From Alistipes sp. ZOR0009 (GTDB lineage: Bacteria; Bacteroidota; Bacteroidia; Bacteroidales; ZOR0009): DNA of 64,000 nt. The notes under the pieces are model-generated. The model was not told the origin of the DNA. It was given only the letters and a program-made list of their open reading frames with translations, and did no database searches. Both the position numbers and the translations under genes were made by a program. The stretch spans positions 3,325-67,324 of the forward strand of contig NZ_JTLD01000110.1 in the NCBI RefSeq assembly GCF_000798815.1, read 5' to 3'. Positions 42,601-52,000 of this stretch are shown one piece after another (within the stretch, counting starts at the first letter, position 1; each line of letters begins with the position of its first letter).

Positions 42601-44297
42601 TCAATATCCTTAGTTGCCTTCATTCCACAAGCACCAGAAATCTCTACGGTGTATCGCTTAGTTCCTGCTGCAGGCACATTAGCAACAGGGTTGTAAATAG
42701 CAGGATCGCTCAAATAATCAACAGGAGTCCACTTGTAGGTTGTTCCACCTTGAGCGTAAAGTTGCACAGGTGCTCCATAACAAACTCTTACAGAAGAAGC
42801 ATCAACTCCCGATACATTGGCAGACAACTTCAACTCATTGAAATCTGAGAAGTAGCCATAATTACAACTACTATTTGGTCCGCCATAAAAGACTCCAAAG
42901 TGAAATAAATCCCCCTTATTACTAAGAATATTGGAAGTACCAACAATCAAATCTGGAGATGTAGCCTTCCTCCAGTCCAATATTTGAAGAAACCACCAGT
43001 CTGTTCCAGGAAGCTGCTTCCATGTTGTTCCAGCAACAACTTCAATATTTATTTTTTTCCCGTTGAGGTAAAATTCATCTTTACCTGCAGATCGAACCAT
43101 TATATTTACATTAAAAGTCTTACCTGATTCCTGTAAATAATTGAAGGCAACCTGCGTACTCCCCGTACACTTATCAATAGAAGGAATCATTGCACCTCCT
43201 AGCTCGCAACCAAAACCTCCGACATGAAGCACAGAAACCGGCTTATCAGCATTCAGAGAACAGTAACTTCCTGAAAGAACGACCCGATGCTGCTGTCCAG
43301 CATTTATTGTAGCAGAAGTAAGAACTGTCCCATTGTTATTTCTCACTGTAATTACAGTGTTATCCTCGTAAGCTGTAATGTAACAGTCCTCCTCGTCTGC
43401 TGCAAAAAGTCCCGTTTTAAAAACAACAAATGTTTTACCTAACGCATCTTCATTTAGTATCTGATCACCAATAGTGTCGTCACAACCGGTTAGCCCTGAG
43501 ACGGAATCGTCATTTGTCGTAATCGCAACTTTTTTATCGGAAGTGACCAATGTTCCCGCCAACCGATCAGCTGCAGCCTTGCTCGGGCTCCCAGGTTTCG
43601 AGGGTGTCCCACCTTTTAATGCAGGAACGACACATATCGCCTCTCCCTTTTTTAAAACAATCTGTCTACTGGTTCCCTTAGGAATTGCAATACCGTGCAT
43701 ATAAGCATCCTGGCTTGGAGTAATTGTAACAAGCGTATTATCTTCTGTAGCAACAATATTTATTGAAGAATATGGCTGAACGCCATAGTTTCCATTTATT
43801 CGTCGAGTCTGAAAAGGAACATAAAATTTAGATCCTAGCGCATTCTTGCCTTTCAGCGCATAAATCTCAGCATTCAATGGATTCTTAATCTGATAGTATG
43901 CAGTTACTGGCGTTGTCGCAGAAATTTTCAAACCGCATTTATTGGGAATTCCGGGAGTTCCATTCTCATACTTATTCTCCAAATCAGGAACTCCTGCTGC
44001 AGGATCAATAAAATTATTCAGATTTATGGTTCGAGAAGCGTGAGCGGGAATCGTGACCACTATGGGAACAAACCGAGAATCTGCCGGCATCGAAATAGTC
44101 ACCGTAGACTCCATATCGAAGCTCGAAAATGTGAGTAAGGCATCCTTCCCCCCTGGGGCACCATGCGATGAAGTTACATCAGGAACGACGAACCAAAACT
44201 CTGTATCTACCTGTGCGAACGAATGAAGTCCCAAAATGGAGAAACAACAAATAAGCACAAAGCGCCTAATAAATTTAGGCACAACCTCCAATCTCAT
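36666..44297 (-). CDS. Giant T9SS surface protein: IgGFc-binding-like head, about 21 PKD modules, type B C-terminal domain
   Basis: 2543 residues from ATG 44297 (an in-frame TTG lies 9 bp upstream). A signal peptide ends LHSFAQ. Residues about 30-480 match the IgGFc-binding-like head found on many Bacteroidota adhesins (TEFWFVVPDV, VTAYYQIKNP, ATEDNTLVTITP). Then about 21 PKD-like modules follow, recognisable by WxFGDG-type turns (WNFGDG, WDFGDG, WDYGHT, WTFGDE, WSFGNG and variants), each about 80-95 residues. The last about 100 residues (FPNAFIPNINGGNGG, IYNRWGNLLFES, WDGYYKGKLCEQGVYVYRA) are the type B sorting domain. SprB of gliding bacteria has a comparable build, but no orthology is claimed. 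An internal higher-order repeat is described in the findings. The PorP/SprF gene follows by 17 bp. Confidence 0.93.
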   Translation of the reverse strand: MRLEVVPKFIRRFVLICCFSILGLHSFAQVDTEFWFVVPDVTSSHGAPGGKDALLTFSSFDMESTVTISMPADSRFVPIVVTIPAHASRTINLNNFIDPAAGVPDLENKYENGTPGIPNKCGLKISATTPVTAYYQIKNPLNAEIYALKGKNALGSKFYVPFQTRRINGNYGVQPYSSINIVATEDNTLVTITPSQDAYMHGIAIPKGTSRQIVLKKGEAICVVPALKGGTPSKPGSPSKAAADRLAGTLVTSDKKVAITTNDDSVSGLTGCDDTIGDQILNEDALGKTFVVFKTGLFAADEEDCYITAYEDNTVITVRNNNGTVLTSATINAGQQHRVVLSGSYCSLNADKPVSVLHVGGFGCELGGAMIPSIDKCTGSTQVAFNYLQESGKTFNVNIMVRSAGKDEFYLNGKKINIEVVAGTTWKQLPGTDWWFLQILDWRKATSPDLIVGTSNILSNKGDLFHFGVFYGGPNSSCNYGYFSDFNELKLSANVSGVDASSVRVCYGAPVQLYAQGGTTYKWTPVDYLSDPAIYNPVANVPAAGTKRYTVEISGACGMKATKDIDVEIFDPINANFSVDNITGCSPLKVTFKNTSLNAALLDWNFGDGTVASSSKFDPAGLVEEFTHDYVNNTDKPITYTVQLVAKNAGYCGSIIEKQITVYPAVTASLNRVDPTPTYCSPRTVKFENTSPTTALPAGDISFIWDFGDGVSLNTKNLSVQHEFTVLDKAKKTHDVTLTMMNKYGCKSVAKDTIDVYGKVDAYFTLDKNTGCPNPDFTAVITDASSGMIASKTWNWAANGFSHVSPTDPNVHIITGANSTANQSSKDVRTIQLEVTGAGGCKDTHQETVTILPYVNALFTFGSTKTCDGTIANITNNSSAGSTSFYWEFGDGMTSSDKNPIHTYYNNTTAPVNYSVKLTAKSDDGCQSVYTLPTTITVYSKIDPNFVVKDLGGCAPFNATIVNTSKGNPANKYEWTFNDGSPVLVENGFVLERQHSFANTTADPKDYSIDLKVTNEGGCFETNSHFARVYPQPVADFSLDKNLGCNPLPVAFRASTAEAKYDYSWSFDDAGTGVGANVSHTYNNFDPINNVLFNPTLTVSSIYGCSASKTKPVTVYPFLKAAFTLEQPSVCTPFDVTITPNSLGATSYVWNFGNGTATKTTGTPFTVNYDNVTAAPQNYTISMVATNAGGVCQATAASATITVNPRVEAKGAFTVDDKCTGTVTFTNTSKGSTKYTWDFGDGQSLNVTTTAPVKHVYENRTAAQKTFSAVLTAENDKGCKSIQTFSVAIEPRVESSFTFDVLEKCTPVKVNLVNSSLNGTEFKWDYGHTIGGVAQVETRTSKNPFEKILDSEEPSNVLTYTITLTVTDKNTGCSAVSTRDITIYPRVVPSFVATVVDKCKGIVSFENKTTGANGYSWTFGDESSTYSTDKLDPVKHAYLNRNAADRIFNARLKAVNAIGCIAEVVQDVTIVPRVESSFTLDELDICTPVRVKLTNTSLNGQEFQWDYGHTIGAVPQKEVKSDKAAFDKIIDSESPNTIQNYPISLTVVDKNTSCSDVFTRTLTVYPRVIPSFTPDKIAGCSDLPISITNTSTGGVLAYAWDFGDGESAKTAAVDEVVNHTFINRGAVTKAYTVAVTAVNQKGCKAIANRTINVYPKVEAAFTFTQPSKCTPFPIDVTNASLNGTEFSWDFGHSVNGTKRDTLTTDKNGFRTYIYNEGAATNTYTMKLIARDVTTGCSAEATKTVDAQPEVKSAFDLSSNRGCNPLTVSFTNNTTGASGYTWSFGNGITSSKITPDPIVYNNTDTVNVKIYNVTLVSRNADGCTSTSTKRVDVFPKVMADFSLDKIDGCTPLAVNVTNAYPSSAYRYEWTLGSNGQNTTQQIPTLNFINSTPDYSIQTEKIKLKVFYKGDAGCFKEVERSVNVYPGTHSDFDMDVTEACNPLVVNFTNRTKSFSNATSYSWTFGDLGSSAEANPKFTFTNLSNTQNKSYSVQLRSSSAHGCTDFTTKTVVVRPVPKAQMVIGTSTGCAPFSVDVKNLSVGAMPSYIFWLDADRDNSIVRNGNSNVQFSIDNLNDVTKETIVWQKVVSDFGCKDSTSQKVYTYPHVKSLFSYTPSDAGCNPLTVTFANESKNATYFDWDFADGVTAHIASPSHVFQNLSQDDKTFRVKLTAKSEFGCVNSSTKDFTVFAAPTAYFTIEPPLRTYPDASFLITNKTAPMSPNWNYEWTFGDGGKYVGITPPVYTYKTWGPEANEYKYNVTLKVSNGNCKDEMTQFLYLKPGVPISIFSATTSSSCAPLETQFMHQAKYYKSLEWDFGDGTKSTEESPKHTYPKPGKYHVQLTVKGDGGTTYSYHTLDVFPNPIASFKLAPAEAMLPEAKVHFYNTSTEGSTFSWDFGDGVGSSTVQSPEYLYKNLGNYDVRLTATSANGCVDDTLVKAGVKVIGEGIIKFPNAFIPNINGGNGGVFETPDYKNEVFHPVSAGVVVYRLLIYNRWGNLLFESNDINVGWDGYYKGKLCEQGVYVYRATGRYTNGKTYDVRGDVTLLR

Positions 44298-44484
44298 ATC
44301 CAACAACCTTAAATGTATAATCTATAGTTAAGGGATAGCCCCTTATATGTCCCCATTCACAAGGATAAAGAAAGTAAAGTTTTTTTAAAAAAGACATTAA
44401 AAAATTTAACATCTCACCTTTTTTTAACTGCTTTTTAACGCTAAATTTCCCGTCGATATTGGCTATAAGAAATAATGAGGGAAT

Positions 44485-47400
44485 ATGAAAGAAAGGTTGT
44501 TGAGGATATTTGTGTGCATATCCATTTTCATTATTAGCGATTTAACCGCTGTCAAAGCACAGACGATTTACTTCAGTGAGGGGTTCGAATTAGGGAAAAA
44601 ACCCAATAATTGGTCGGAAGAAACTATTGAAGGCTCCATTCCTTGGAGATTTAGAAACGGAGGGTACAACCCCGCAGATCCGAACCTCAGCTCCCCGTCC
44701 GAAAAATTCGATATGCTCCGAAATCCAAACCATGCGTACAAGGGCACCTTCAACTCTTGGTTTTTCACCCAAGGTATCGGAAAAGAGCAAACACGCTTGA
44801 TAACACCTCCCATCGATTTAAGTTTCGGGATTACCCCCACGCTTTCCTTCTGGTTAGCTCTTCACGAATGGAGGGTTGCTACAGGAATCAACAATGACAT
44901 TTTACGGGTATACTATAAGGTCGGTTCAACTGGTGGCTGGAGGCTACTACAAACCTACAACTTTATCCAAAATAGCTGGAGAGATTTTCAAATTGCCATT
45001 CCAGCCGAAGCTTGCCAAAAACAGGTCTACTTTGCCTTCGAAGGGTTAAGCCGTTGGGGTATGGGGGTTTGTCTCGATGAAATAAAAATAGAGGAAACAG
45101 GATCGTTAGATCGTTTTTTGGCCGCGGCAAGCATCGAAAATGCCTCTGAAGATATAATCCCTAACGGAACCAATAACAACCCGATCCTTTGCACCCGATT
45201 AAGGATATCTGGAAACCAAGGAAACGCCATACTAAACAAGCTTACCGTAAATGCTACAGGAACAAACGTTGCTGATATTACAAAGGTAAAGCTATATGCG
45301 ACCAAGGAGCCCTTTTTCAACACGTCGACGTTGCTTGCAGCCGAGTCTTTAAACGGATCAAGCGTAACATTTAGTCCAAACACCAACCTAGAGACTGGCT
45401 ATACCTATATATGGGTAACCTACGACATCTCGGCTGCAGCAAAAAGTAAAAACATAGTAGATGCATCTATTCCTGTTGATGGAATCCTCGTTAACACGGT
45501 TAAAGCGCCTTCAACAGTACTCAATTCTCCTGGAACAAGAGTAATAAAGCAGAATCTTTTTTTCGATGACTTCGAATCAGACAAAGGATGGGCTATAAAC
45601 GGAGATTTTGAGATTGATGTACCCCAGGGTAAAAAGGGACTATACGGAAACCCAGACCCTTCCATCGCATATAGCGGCACCAAAGTTTTGGGTAACGACT
45701 TAACCCACGATGGAGTTTACGATCCAAATGTACGATCCAATGCTCCCTACACCGCTACATCTCCCAAAATAAACGCATCCTTTTATAGAGGCGTCGTAAT
45801 CAACTACAAGAGATGGTTGAATGCCGATCTTTTTGACACACTAAAAGTGCAAGCGAGTAATGACAACGGCGTTACATGGAAAACCGTATGGTACAACTCC
45901 ACCTATGCTCTCGACGACAGCTGGCAGTCGCACTCCATCACGCTTCCATCCGAATTTGACCGCAAAGAGGAGATTCGAGTTCGTTTCACCCTCTCCTACT
46001 CCAACGATACCAGAGAGTTTACCGGCTGGAACATTGACGACTTTTCGGTAATCGGAAACTTTATGGAAAAAGATCTTGCAATGGGAGCCATCATTAGCCC
46101 AACAAGCAGCTGCGGTAGCGCCACTGCAGGCCAACCCATCACCTTAAAGGTAAAAAATGCAGGCTCTAAAGAGGCTGTTGCTCCTATTCCTGTTAAGATA
46201 TTTCTGAATGAAACAACGGTTCTTAACGACAATATTCAGCAAAATATTGCGCCTGGCACTGAAGCAACGGTTACCTTAACTCAAACGCTTCCGGCCAACC
46301 TTTACGGAGATATAAACGTAAAAGCGCAGCTGCTGCTACCCAATGACGAGGACTTATCTAACGATACGCTCTCCACAAATGTCTTTATCTCCCGTACCTT
46401 TGACACCCCCTACAACAATAGTTTTGATGTAGCCGACGACTGGTTTGCCAAAGGAGCGAACTGGAAGCATGGCACCTCTGCCATTACCAACATCCAAGGC
46501 GATTCTCCGAATGATCAAATGTGGATTACCAACCTAAACGGAAACTACGAGAATAACTCTAGGTCTACCCTTACGGGACCTTGCTTTAACATCGTTGGTC
46601 TCGAAAAACCGATGCTCGAATTCAAAACCAACTACATTACAGAGAAGGGGAAGGATGGCTTTACCGTCGAATATTCGGCAGACAATGGCCAAACATGGCA
46701 GCCTATTGGAAATAATACCGACGCATGGGATAATCTATGGAATTGGAATAAGCAGGAGACCATTGCTTCCGCTGCAAAGGTTGGATTTACGGGTAACAGC
46801 AACGGATGGCTAACGGTAAACCACCTCCTACCTGCATCGCTTTACGGATTAAAGGGAATAAAATTCCGTTTTAACTTTACCAGCGACGCCCAAAACAACA
46901 TTTTTGAGGGAGCAGCAATCAACTCCTTCACCATAAAAGAATCACCCGACGATTTTGGCGTATCGGCACTTGTTGCACCCGTAGAAATTACAACAGGCGA
47001 TATCTGCGCAAGCTATACCAACGCAGAAAAAATCACCTTTAAGATCAAAAATTACGGCATAAAGACTGCAAAAGCAGGCACTAAAATTAAGGTAGCCTTC
47101 CAATCGAACTACTCTAAGCCTTTATTAACCGTAGTTAACAAGGTAGAAAAATTCGAGGAGGAATTCACGCTACCAACCGATCTTGCCATTAATGCGGAAC
47201 AAACCTTTACAACCGTAAAGACCATTAACATGGACCGAGGTGGAAAGTACGAGATCATCATTAAATCTTTTGACGATCCAGATAACTTCTACCAAACCAA
47301 CAACGACAGCTTTACCAAAACTATTAGAGTAAACAAGCCAGTTGTAGACCTTGGTCCTACTGTTTACCTTCTTGCTGGAGTAAAAGAACAGCATCAATTT

Positions 47401-50400
47401 AATATTTCCGAGTATTCGATTGGATATACGGTAGATTGGGAGACAAAAGTTAACGGGACTTGGTCGCCCAGCGCAGGTGGTGGTGATACAAGAATCGCAA
47501 AGATTACCGACTTTATTGCCCCCAACAATAAGATAACCTACCGCGTTACCCTCACCGACGCTGTTTCGGGCTGTAAGGTTAGTAGCAACACCGATGTTTA
47601 CAAGCGCAACCCCGACATTACCATGCTGAAGATTGTAACCCCTATTGATAGCTGCAGCCATAAGCAAAAACAGCAGTTTAAGGTTATAATTAAGAATACA
47701 GGTAGGGATATAGATACCATAAGAGCCAACGAGATCCTTACGCTTCAGCTAAACTTTAAGGGCATCCCCGGGCCAGCCCATCAGCTTAAGCTCGATAAGG
47801 ACTTAGCTCCCGGCGCAACCCTCGAATATATCTACCCCGACGTTTTTGACATGTCGGCAACTGGAACAACCTACAGCGTAAAGCCATCGGTTACCATGAT
47901 GTACGATGTAAACGCCGCCAACGATATACTCGATGCAACCATCAAATCGTTTGGATACCCCAACTTTGTGCTTACGCCTAAAACACAAGTTGTGGAAGCG
48001 CTAGACTATACCTACGATGCCGGAGCAGGCTATAAAGGTTACAAGTGGTACGATGCATCCACCTTACAAACCAATAAGGTTAGCGCACCAGGTCCCGACG
48101 GTGGTAAAATTTGGTGCGCGGTTACCGACAACAACGGCTGTACTACCAAATCGGAGGCAACCATCACCTTTGCCATAAAAGATATTGCCATAAAAAGCCT
48201 CAACAACATCCAAACAAAATGTACGCAGGAGGCAGGTTTAAAGCCATCTATCACCATCGAAAATAAGGGAAATGTAGCCATTCCCAATGGGACAACTATC
48301 CCTTTCGAAGTTGAAGTAAATGGGGTTAAGCATGCCGATAGCTTTGTGCTAACTTCCGACTTTGCAGCAGGAACAACGTTAGACGCTACGCTAAGCAAGC
48401 CTATCGACATACAAACCAAGGGAGACTACGCCGTTAAAGTAATCTCTCAGCTGGCTGGAGACCTTATTGCTGACAACAACGCCCTATCGGCCAACATTAA
48501 GACCTTTGGGCTTCCAGTATCTACTCTCCCTGCGACGGTAAATACTAAAGATGTCGATGCGAAACTTGATGCTGGTGCTGGATTTGTAGATTACCTTTGG
48601 AGTACGACAGAAATTAGTCAAGCCATTACCGTATCAAAAAATGGCGTATACACCGTTCGCATTACCGATGGCAATGGCTGCTCCGACAATTTCTCCTCTA
48701 CCGTTACCTTTATCCGTAACGACTTGGCCATCGACTTAACATCGAGCTATGGCACCAACAACAACGTTTGTACAGGCACAACAGAGTATCCTGTATCTGT
48801 AAGAATTAGAAACACCGGAAATGACATTCTTAAAGTTGGCGCGATAGTCCCTGTATCGTACAAAGTAGGTGATGTAACCGTTGACGAAAATATAACGCTT
48901 ACCGAAGAGCTCAAGCCTACAGGCAACACAATCTACACCTTTACCAAAAAGGTTGTATTTGATGCTGCGGGCACCAAAGCCCTTTCGGCTATGATTAAGA
49001 TGGACGACGAAACCTTTGCCAACAACTTTACCGAAGTTGTAAACGTTCAGGTTGCGCAAACACCAACTGTATCGTTAGGCGATGACATTACCAGCACCAA
49101 TGCCAACGTCACCATATTTCCTACAATTACCCCCGAATTGGCAGACTACACCTACCTTTGGAGCAATGCCGTTACCACCCGCAACAACACCGTTAGCCAG
49201 TCGGGCGAGTACACTCTGACGGTAAACAATAAGGGATGTAGCGCAAGCGATAAGATTATTGTCACCCTCAACAAGTTTGATATTGCTGCCGAAGCCGCCG
49301 CCATAGAAACTCCAGGTAACGGTTGCTTCTCTGCAGAAAGTAGAAAAGTTAGCCTTAACATTAAAAATAGCGGCTACGAACCCATACCTGCAAAAGAAAA
49401 AATTACGCTCACCTACAAGATAGCAGCAACTTCAGGAACTGAGATTGCAACCGCCACCGAAGAGTTAATCCTTGATGCACCTCTTGCCGTTGGCGAAAGC
49501 AAGGCTTATACCTTTACAAAAGTTGTGACAGCCCTTGCAGCCAATAGCTACAAGCTTACCGTAGGGGCTACCTTTGCCGCCGATGGCATAAGCGCCAATA
49601 ACAGCGCAAGCAAGGAACTTACGGTTAATCCGCTTCCTGAAATAGCATTCCCTACAAGCATCAGCGCAGCTGGAACAGAGTATACTCTTACAGGGCCTGC
49701 TGACATGGCTAAATGGGAATGGAATACAGGTGCAACCACCCAATCGATAAAGGTTACCACCAGCGGAACCTACACCCTAACCGCCACCAACGCCTTTGGC
49801 TGTGCGGCCACCAAAACTACCACCGTTTCTTTTAGCGCAGATATAAGTCTTACCGCTATAAAGAATGGCAATGCCTGCCAGAATACGGAAGCTGCGCCTC
49901 TGATGGTTACCATTACCAATACAGGAACCAAAACAATTCCCAACGGGACTGCTCTTACCTTTAGCGGATCGGTAAATGGAACGGCCTTTAATCAAACAAA
50001 AACCTTAACGGCCGATTTAATACCCAATGCAACTATAGATGTTACGCTAACAACCACCCTTCCAACTAGCACAGCAGGCACCTACAAGGTAAACGTTGTA
50101 GTTGCGTTAGAAGGCGAGGTGGTAACAGCCAACAATTCGGCAGAAAAGAGCATAACCATCAATTCGGCTCCTACGGTTACGCTTCCTGCGGAGATTGTAG
50201 CTCCCGAAAACACCCAAAAACTTACAGGTCCGGATGGCTATACTTCATACGAATGGAAGAATGGCGCTACTGTTGTAGGAAAAGAGCAAAGCATTACGGT
50301 AAATGCGGCAGGAACTTATACGCTTACGGTAACCAACAGCAGCGGATGTTCGGCATCTGCAGCAACCCGCGTCATCTTTAAGCTTGGCGATATTGCCTTA

Positions 50401-51795
50401 AAGAGCATAAAGAATAGCGAAAAGGCTTGCCAATCTACCTCCGGCAATCCGTTAATCCTCGAAATTGGAAACGACGGACTATCGGCTATTGTAAAAGGTG
50501 AAACCATCAGCATAAACGGTACCGCAGATGGAGTTCCCTTTAATGCGACCTATACGCTTACCGACGACTTGCAGCCAAAAGCCACCACCATTATTACCAC
50601 CACAGCCCTGATTCCTGCAACCACCGAAGGCAAGACGGTAGCGGTTGTGGCCAACGTATCATACCAGTTCGACAATAACCATAGCAACGAATCGGCCACC
50701 AAAAATATGCTGGTGGTCGCCAATCCAACCTTTAGCATCGACATGAAAACCGTTGCGGATAAGAGCGAGGCAACATTAACGGCCAACAAAACCGATTTGA
50801 CCTACCTATGGTCAACAGGAAGCACCTCTCGCATTACAACAGTTTACGAAAATGCAATCTTCAAGGTAACAGGTACCAACGCCAACGGATGTAGCCTTAC
50901 CAAGAATGTTCAGATAGACTTCATCGTTCCGAAATCGAAGAACTTCCTGATGGTTTATCCCGCTGTAAGCGAAACCAAGTGCCTACAGGATGCCTCTGCA
51001 CCATTTGAAGTTTTCGTTACCAACGAAAGCCTCAACACTACCGTTGCAAAGGGCACCAACGTTAGCATCGAATGCAGTTACAAAATTACAAAGGCTGATG
51101 GCAAGCTGGAGGAGTACAAGTTTAGCGGAAGTTTAACCCTACCAACCGACTTGAAGTCTACCGGAAAAGAGAGATACAAGTTCGAAAACATGACCTCGCT
51201 CGGAAAACAAACCGAAAATATCATAAAGGAGGTTCCTGGAAAGCAGATTGTAACCGGCTTTACTACCGTAAACGGGATAAAAGGTCTCGAAAAAAGCACT
51301 CAATTCGAGATTTATCCGCTTCCGGTTGTTGAGTTTGGCAAGGATGTTATCTACCGTTCGCTACCAGGCGTTCTGAAGATAGATCTTCCTACCAACGGGT
51401 ACACATTCCTTTGGAGCACCGGCGAGCAAACCAACAACATTATCGTAAAAGAGGAAGGCGAGTACTCCGTAACCGTTACCAGCAAGCAAGGCTGCGTTGC
51501 CAGCGATAAGGTGGAGGTTAAAGAGGGCTCCGAAAAGGCAAGTATAGATGTAAACGTTTACCCTAACCCCGCCTCTAACCTGGTTAATATCGAAGCTTTC
51601 GCAAAGGAAACCGAGGATATCATTGTAGAGGTATACACCTCTAGCGGAATTCTAATGCACAACCAGGAGTTTAAGCAATCGCGCCAAGCAGTTCTCGTAA
51701 ACTTTGATGTAAGCAGCTACACATCGGGTAGCTACATTGTTATGGTTAGAACCAAAAGCACCAAAGTTGCCAAAATGCTAATTGTAGGCAAATAG
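44485..51795 (+). CDS. Giant T9SS surface protein with jellyroll and CARDB-like modules and type A C-terminal domain
   Basis: 2436 residues, signal peptide ending AVKAQ. The N-terminal third has jellyroll/MAM-like 'choice-of-anchor' modules (YFSEGFELGKKPNNW...; FFDDFESDKGWAINGDFEID; NSFDVADDWFAKGANW). The remainder alternates CARDB-like domains (VTITNTGTKTIPNGTALTF, TIENKGNVAIPNGTTIPFEV) with Ig/PKD-like strands carrying WSTG-type turns (YLWSTTE, YLWSNA, WEWNTGATTQSIKVTTSGTYTLTATNAFGCAA). The last about 80 residues (VNVYPNPASNLVNIEA, EVYTSSGILMHNQEF, YTSGSYIVMVRTKSTKVAKMLIVG) are the T9SS type A sorting domain. It is divergent from the PKD giant across a shared 187-bp region. It is probably a long stalk-like adhesin. 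Confidence 0.92.
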   Translation: MKERLLRIFVCISIFIISDLTAVKAQTIYFSEGFELGKKPNNWSEETIEGSIPWRFRNGGYNPADPNLSSPSEKFDMLRNPNHAYKGTFNSWFFTQGIGKEQTRLITPPIDLSFGITPTLSFWLALHEWRVATGINNDILRVYYKVGSTGGWRLLQTYNFIQNSWRDFQIAIPAEACQKQVYFAFEGLSRWGMGVCLDEIKIEETGSLDRFLAAASIENASEDIIPNGTNNNPILCTRLRISGNQGNAILNKLTVNATGTNVADITKVKLYATKEPFFNTSTLLAAESLNGSSVTFSPNTNLETGYTYIWVTYDISAAAKSKNIVDASIPVDGILVNTVKAPSTVLNSPGTRVIKQNLFFDDFESDKGWAINGDFEIDVPQGKKGLYGNPDPSIAYSGTKVLGNDLTHDGVYDPNVRSNAPYTATSPKINASFYRGVVINYKRWLNADLFDTLKVQASNDNGVTWKTVWYNSTYALDDSWQSHSITLPSEFDRKEEIRVRFTLSYSNDTREFTGWNIDDFSVIGNFMEKDLAMGAIISPTSSCGSATAGQPITLKVKNAGSKEAVAPIPVKIFLNETTVLNDNIQQNIAPGTEATVTLTQTLPANLYGDINVKAQLLLPNDEDLSNDTLSTNVFISRTFDTPYNNSFDVADDWFAKGANWKHGTSAITNIQGDSPNDQMWITNLNGNYENNSRSTLTGPCFNIVGLEKPMLEFKTNYITEKGKDGFTVEYSADNGQTWQPIGNNTDAWDNLWNWNKQETIASAAKVGFTGNSNGWLTVNHLLPASLYGLKGIKFRFNFTSDAQNNIFEGAAINSFTIKESPDDFGVSALVAPVEITTGDICASYTNAEKITFKIKNYGIKTAKAGTKIKVAFQSNYSKPLLTVVNKVEKFEEEFTLPTDLAINAEQTFTTVKTINMDRGGKYEIIIKSFDDPDNFYQTNNDSFTKTIRVNKPVVDLGPTVYLLAGVKEQHQFNISEYSIGYTVDWETKVNGTWSPSAGGGDTRIAKITDFIAPNNKITYRVTLTDAVSGCKVSSNTDVYKRNPDITMLKIVTPIDSCSHKQKQQFKVIIKNTGRDIDTIRANEILTLQLNFKGIPGPAHQLKLDKDLAPGATLEYIYPDVFDMSATGTTYSVKPSVTMMYDVNAANDILDATIKSFGYPNFVLTPKTQVVEALDYTYDAGAGYKGYKWYDASTLQTNKVSAPGPDGGKIWCAVTDNNGCTTKSEATITFAIKDIAIKSLNNIQTKCTQEAGLKPSITIENKGNVAIPNGTTIPFEVEVNGVKHADSFVLTSDFAAGTTLDATLSKPIDIQTKGDYAVKVISQLAGDLIADNNALSANIKTFGLPVSTLPATVNTKDVDAKLDAGAGFVDYLWSTTEISQAITVSKNGVYTVRITDGNGCSDNFSSTVTFIRNDLAIDLTSSYGTNNNVCTGTTEYPVSVRIRNTGNDILKVGAIVPVSYKVGDVTVDENITLTEELKPTGNTIYTFTKKVVFDAAGTKALSAMIKMDDETFANNFTEVVNVQVAQTPTVSLGDDITSTNANVTIFPTITPELADYTYLWSNAVTTRNNTVSQSGEYTLTVNNKGCSASDKIIVTLNKFDIAAEAAAIETPGNGCFSAESRKVSLNIKNSGYEPIPAKEKITLTYKIAATSGTEIATATEELILDAPLAVGESKAYTFTKVVTALAANSYKLTVGATFAADGISANNSASKELTVNPLPEIAFPTSISAAGTEYTLTGPADMAKWEWNTGATTQSIKVTTSGTYTLTATNAFGCAATKTTTVSFSADISLTAIKNGNACQNTEAAPLMVTITNTGTKTIPNGTALTFSGSVNGTAFNQTKTLTADLIPNATIDVTLTTTLPTSTAGTYKVNVVVALEGEVVTANNSAEKSITINSAPTVTLPAEIVAPENTQKLTGPDGYTSYEWKNGATVVGKEQSITVNAAGTYTLTVTNSSGCSASAATRVIFKLGDIALKSIKNSEKACQSTSGNPLILEIGNDGLSAIVKGETISINGTADGVPFNATYTLTDDLQPKATTIITTTALIPATTEGKTVAVVANVSYQFDNNHSNESATKNMLVVANPTFSIDMKTVADKSEATLTANKTDLTYLWSTGSTSRITTVYENAIFKVTGTNANGCSLTKNVQIDFIVPKSKNFLMVYPAVSETKCLQDASAPFEVFVTNESLNTTVAKGTNVSIECSYKITKADGKLEEYKFSGSLTLPTDLKSTGKERYKFENMTSLGKQTENIIKEVPGKQIVTGFTTVNGIKGLEKSTQFEIYPLPVVEFGKDVIYRSLPGVLKIDLPTNGYTFLWSTGEQTNNIIVKEEGEYSVTVTSKQGCVASDKVEVKEGSEKASIDVNVYPNPASNLVNIEAFAKETEDIIVEVYTSSGILMHNQEFKQSRQAVLVNFDVSSYTSGSYIVMVRTKSTKVAKMLIVGK

Positions 51796-51817
51796 TTTGC
51801 AAACATCATAAAAGGAG

Positions 51818-51852
51818 AGGCTACCTCATAGCGGGTAGCCTTTCTCTTTTTC
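51818..51852 (+). terminator. Terminator of the type A giant gene
   Basis: Stem AGGCTACC / GGTAGCCT with an 8-nt loop, followed by TTCTCTTTTTC. Confidence 0.8.
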
Positions 51853-52000
51853 AAAAAAACAGGTAAATCAAATAGAAGAACCTTATCCTGTAGCAAAAGT
51901 GCTGATTATTTGAGCACATAGACATCTTTACTCGCAAGCATTAGCAGCATTCGGCACATCAAAAACACCAAATACAACGTTAACAGGGGGTACTGTAAGT

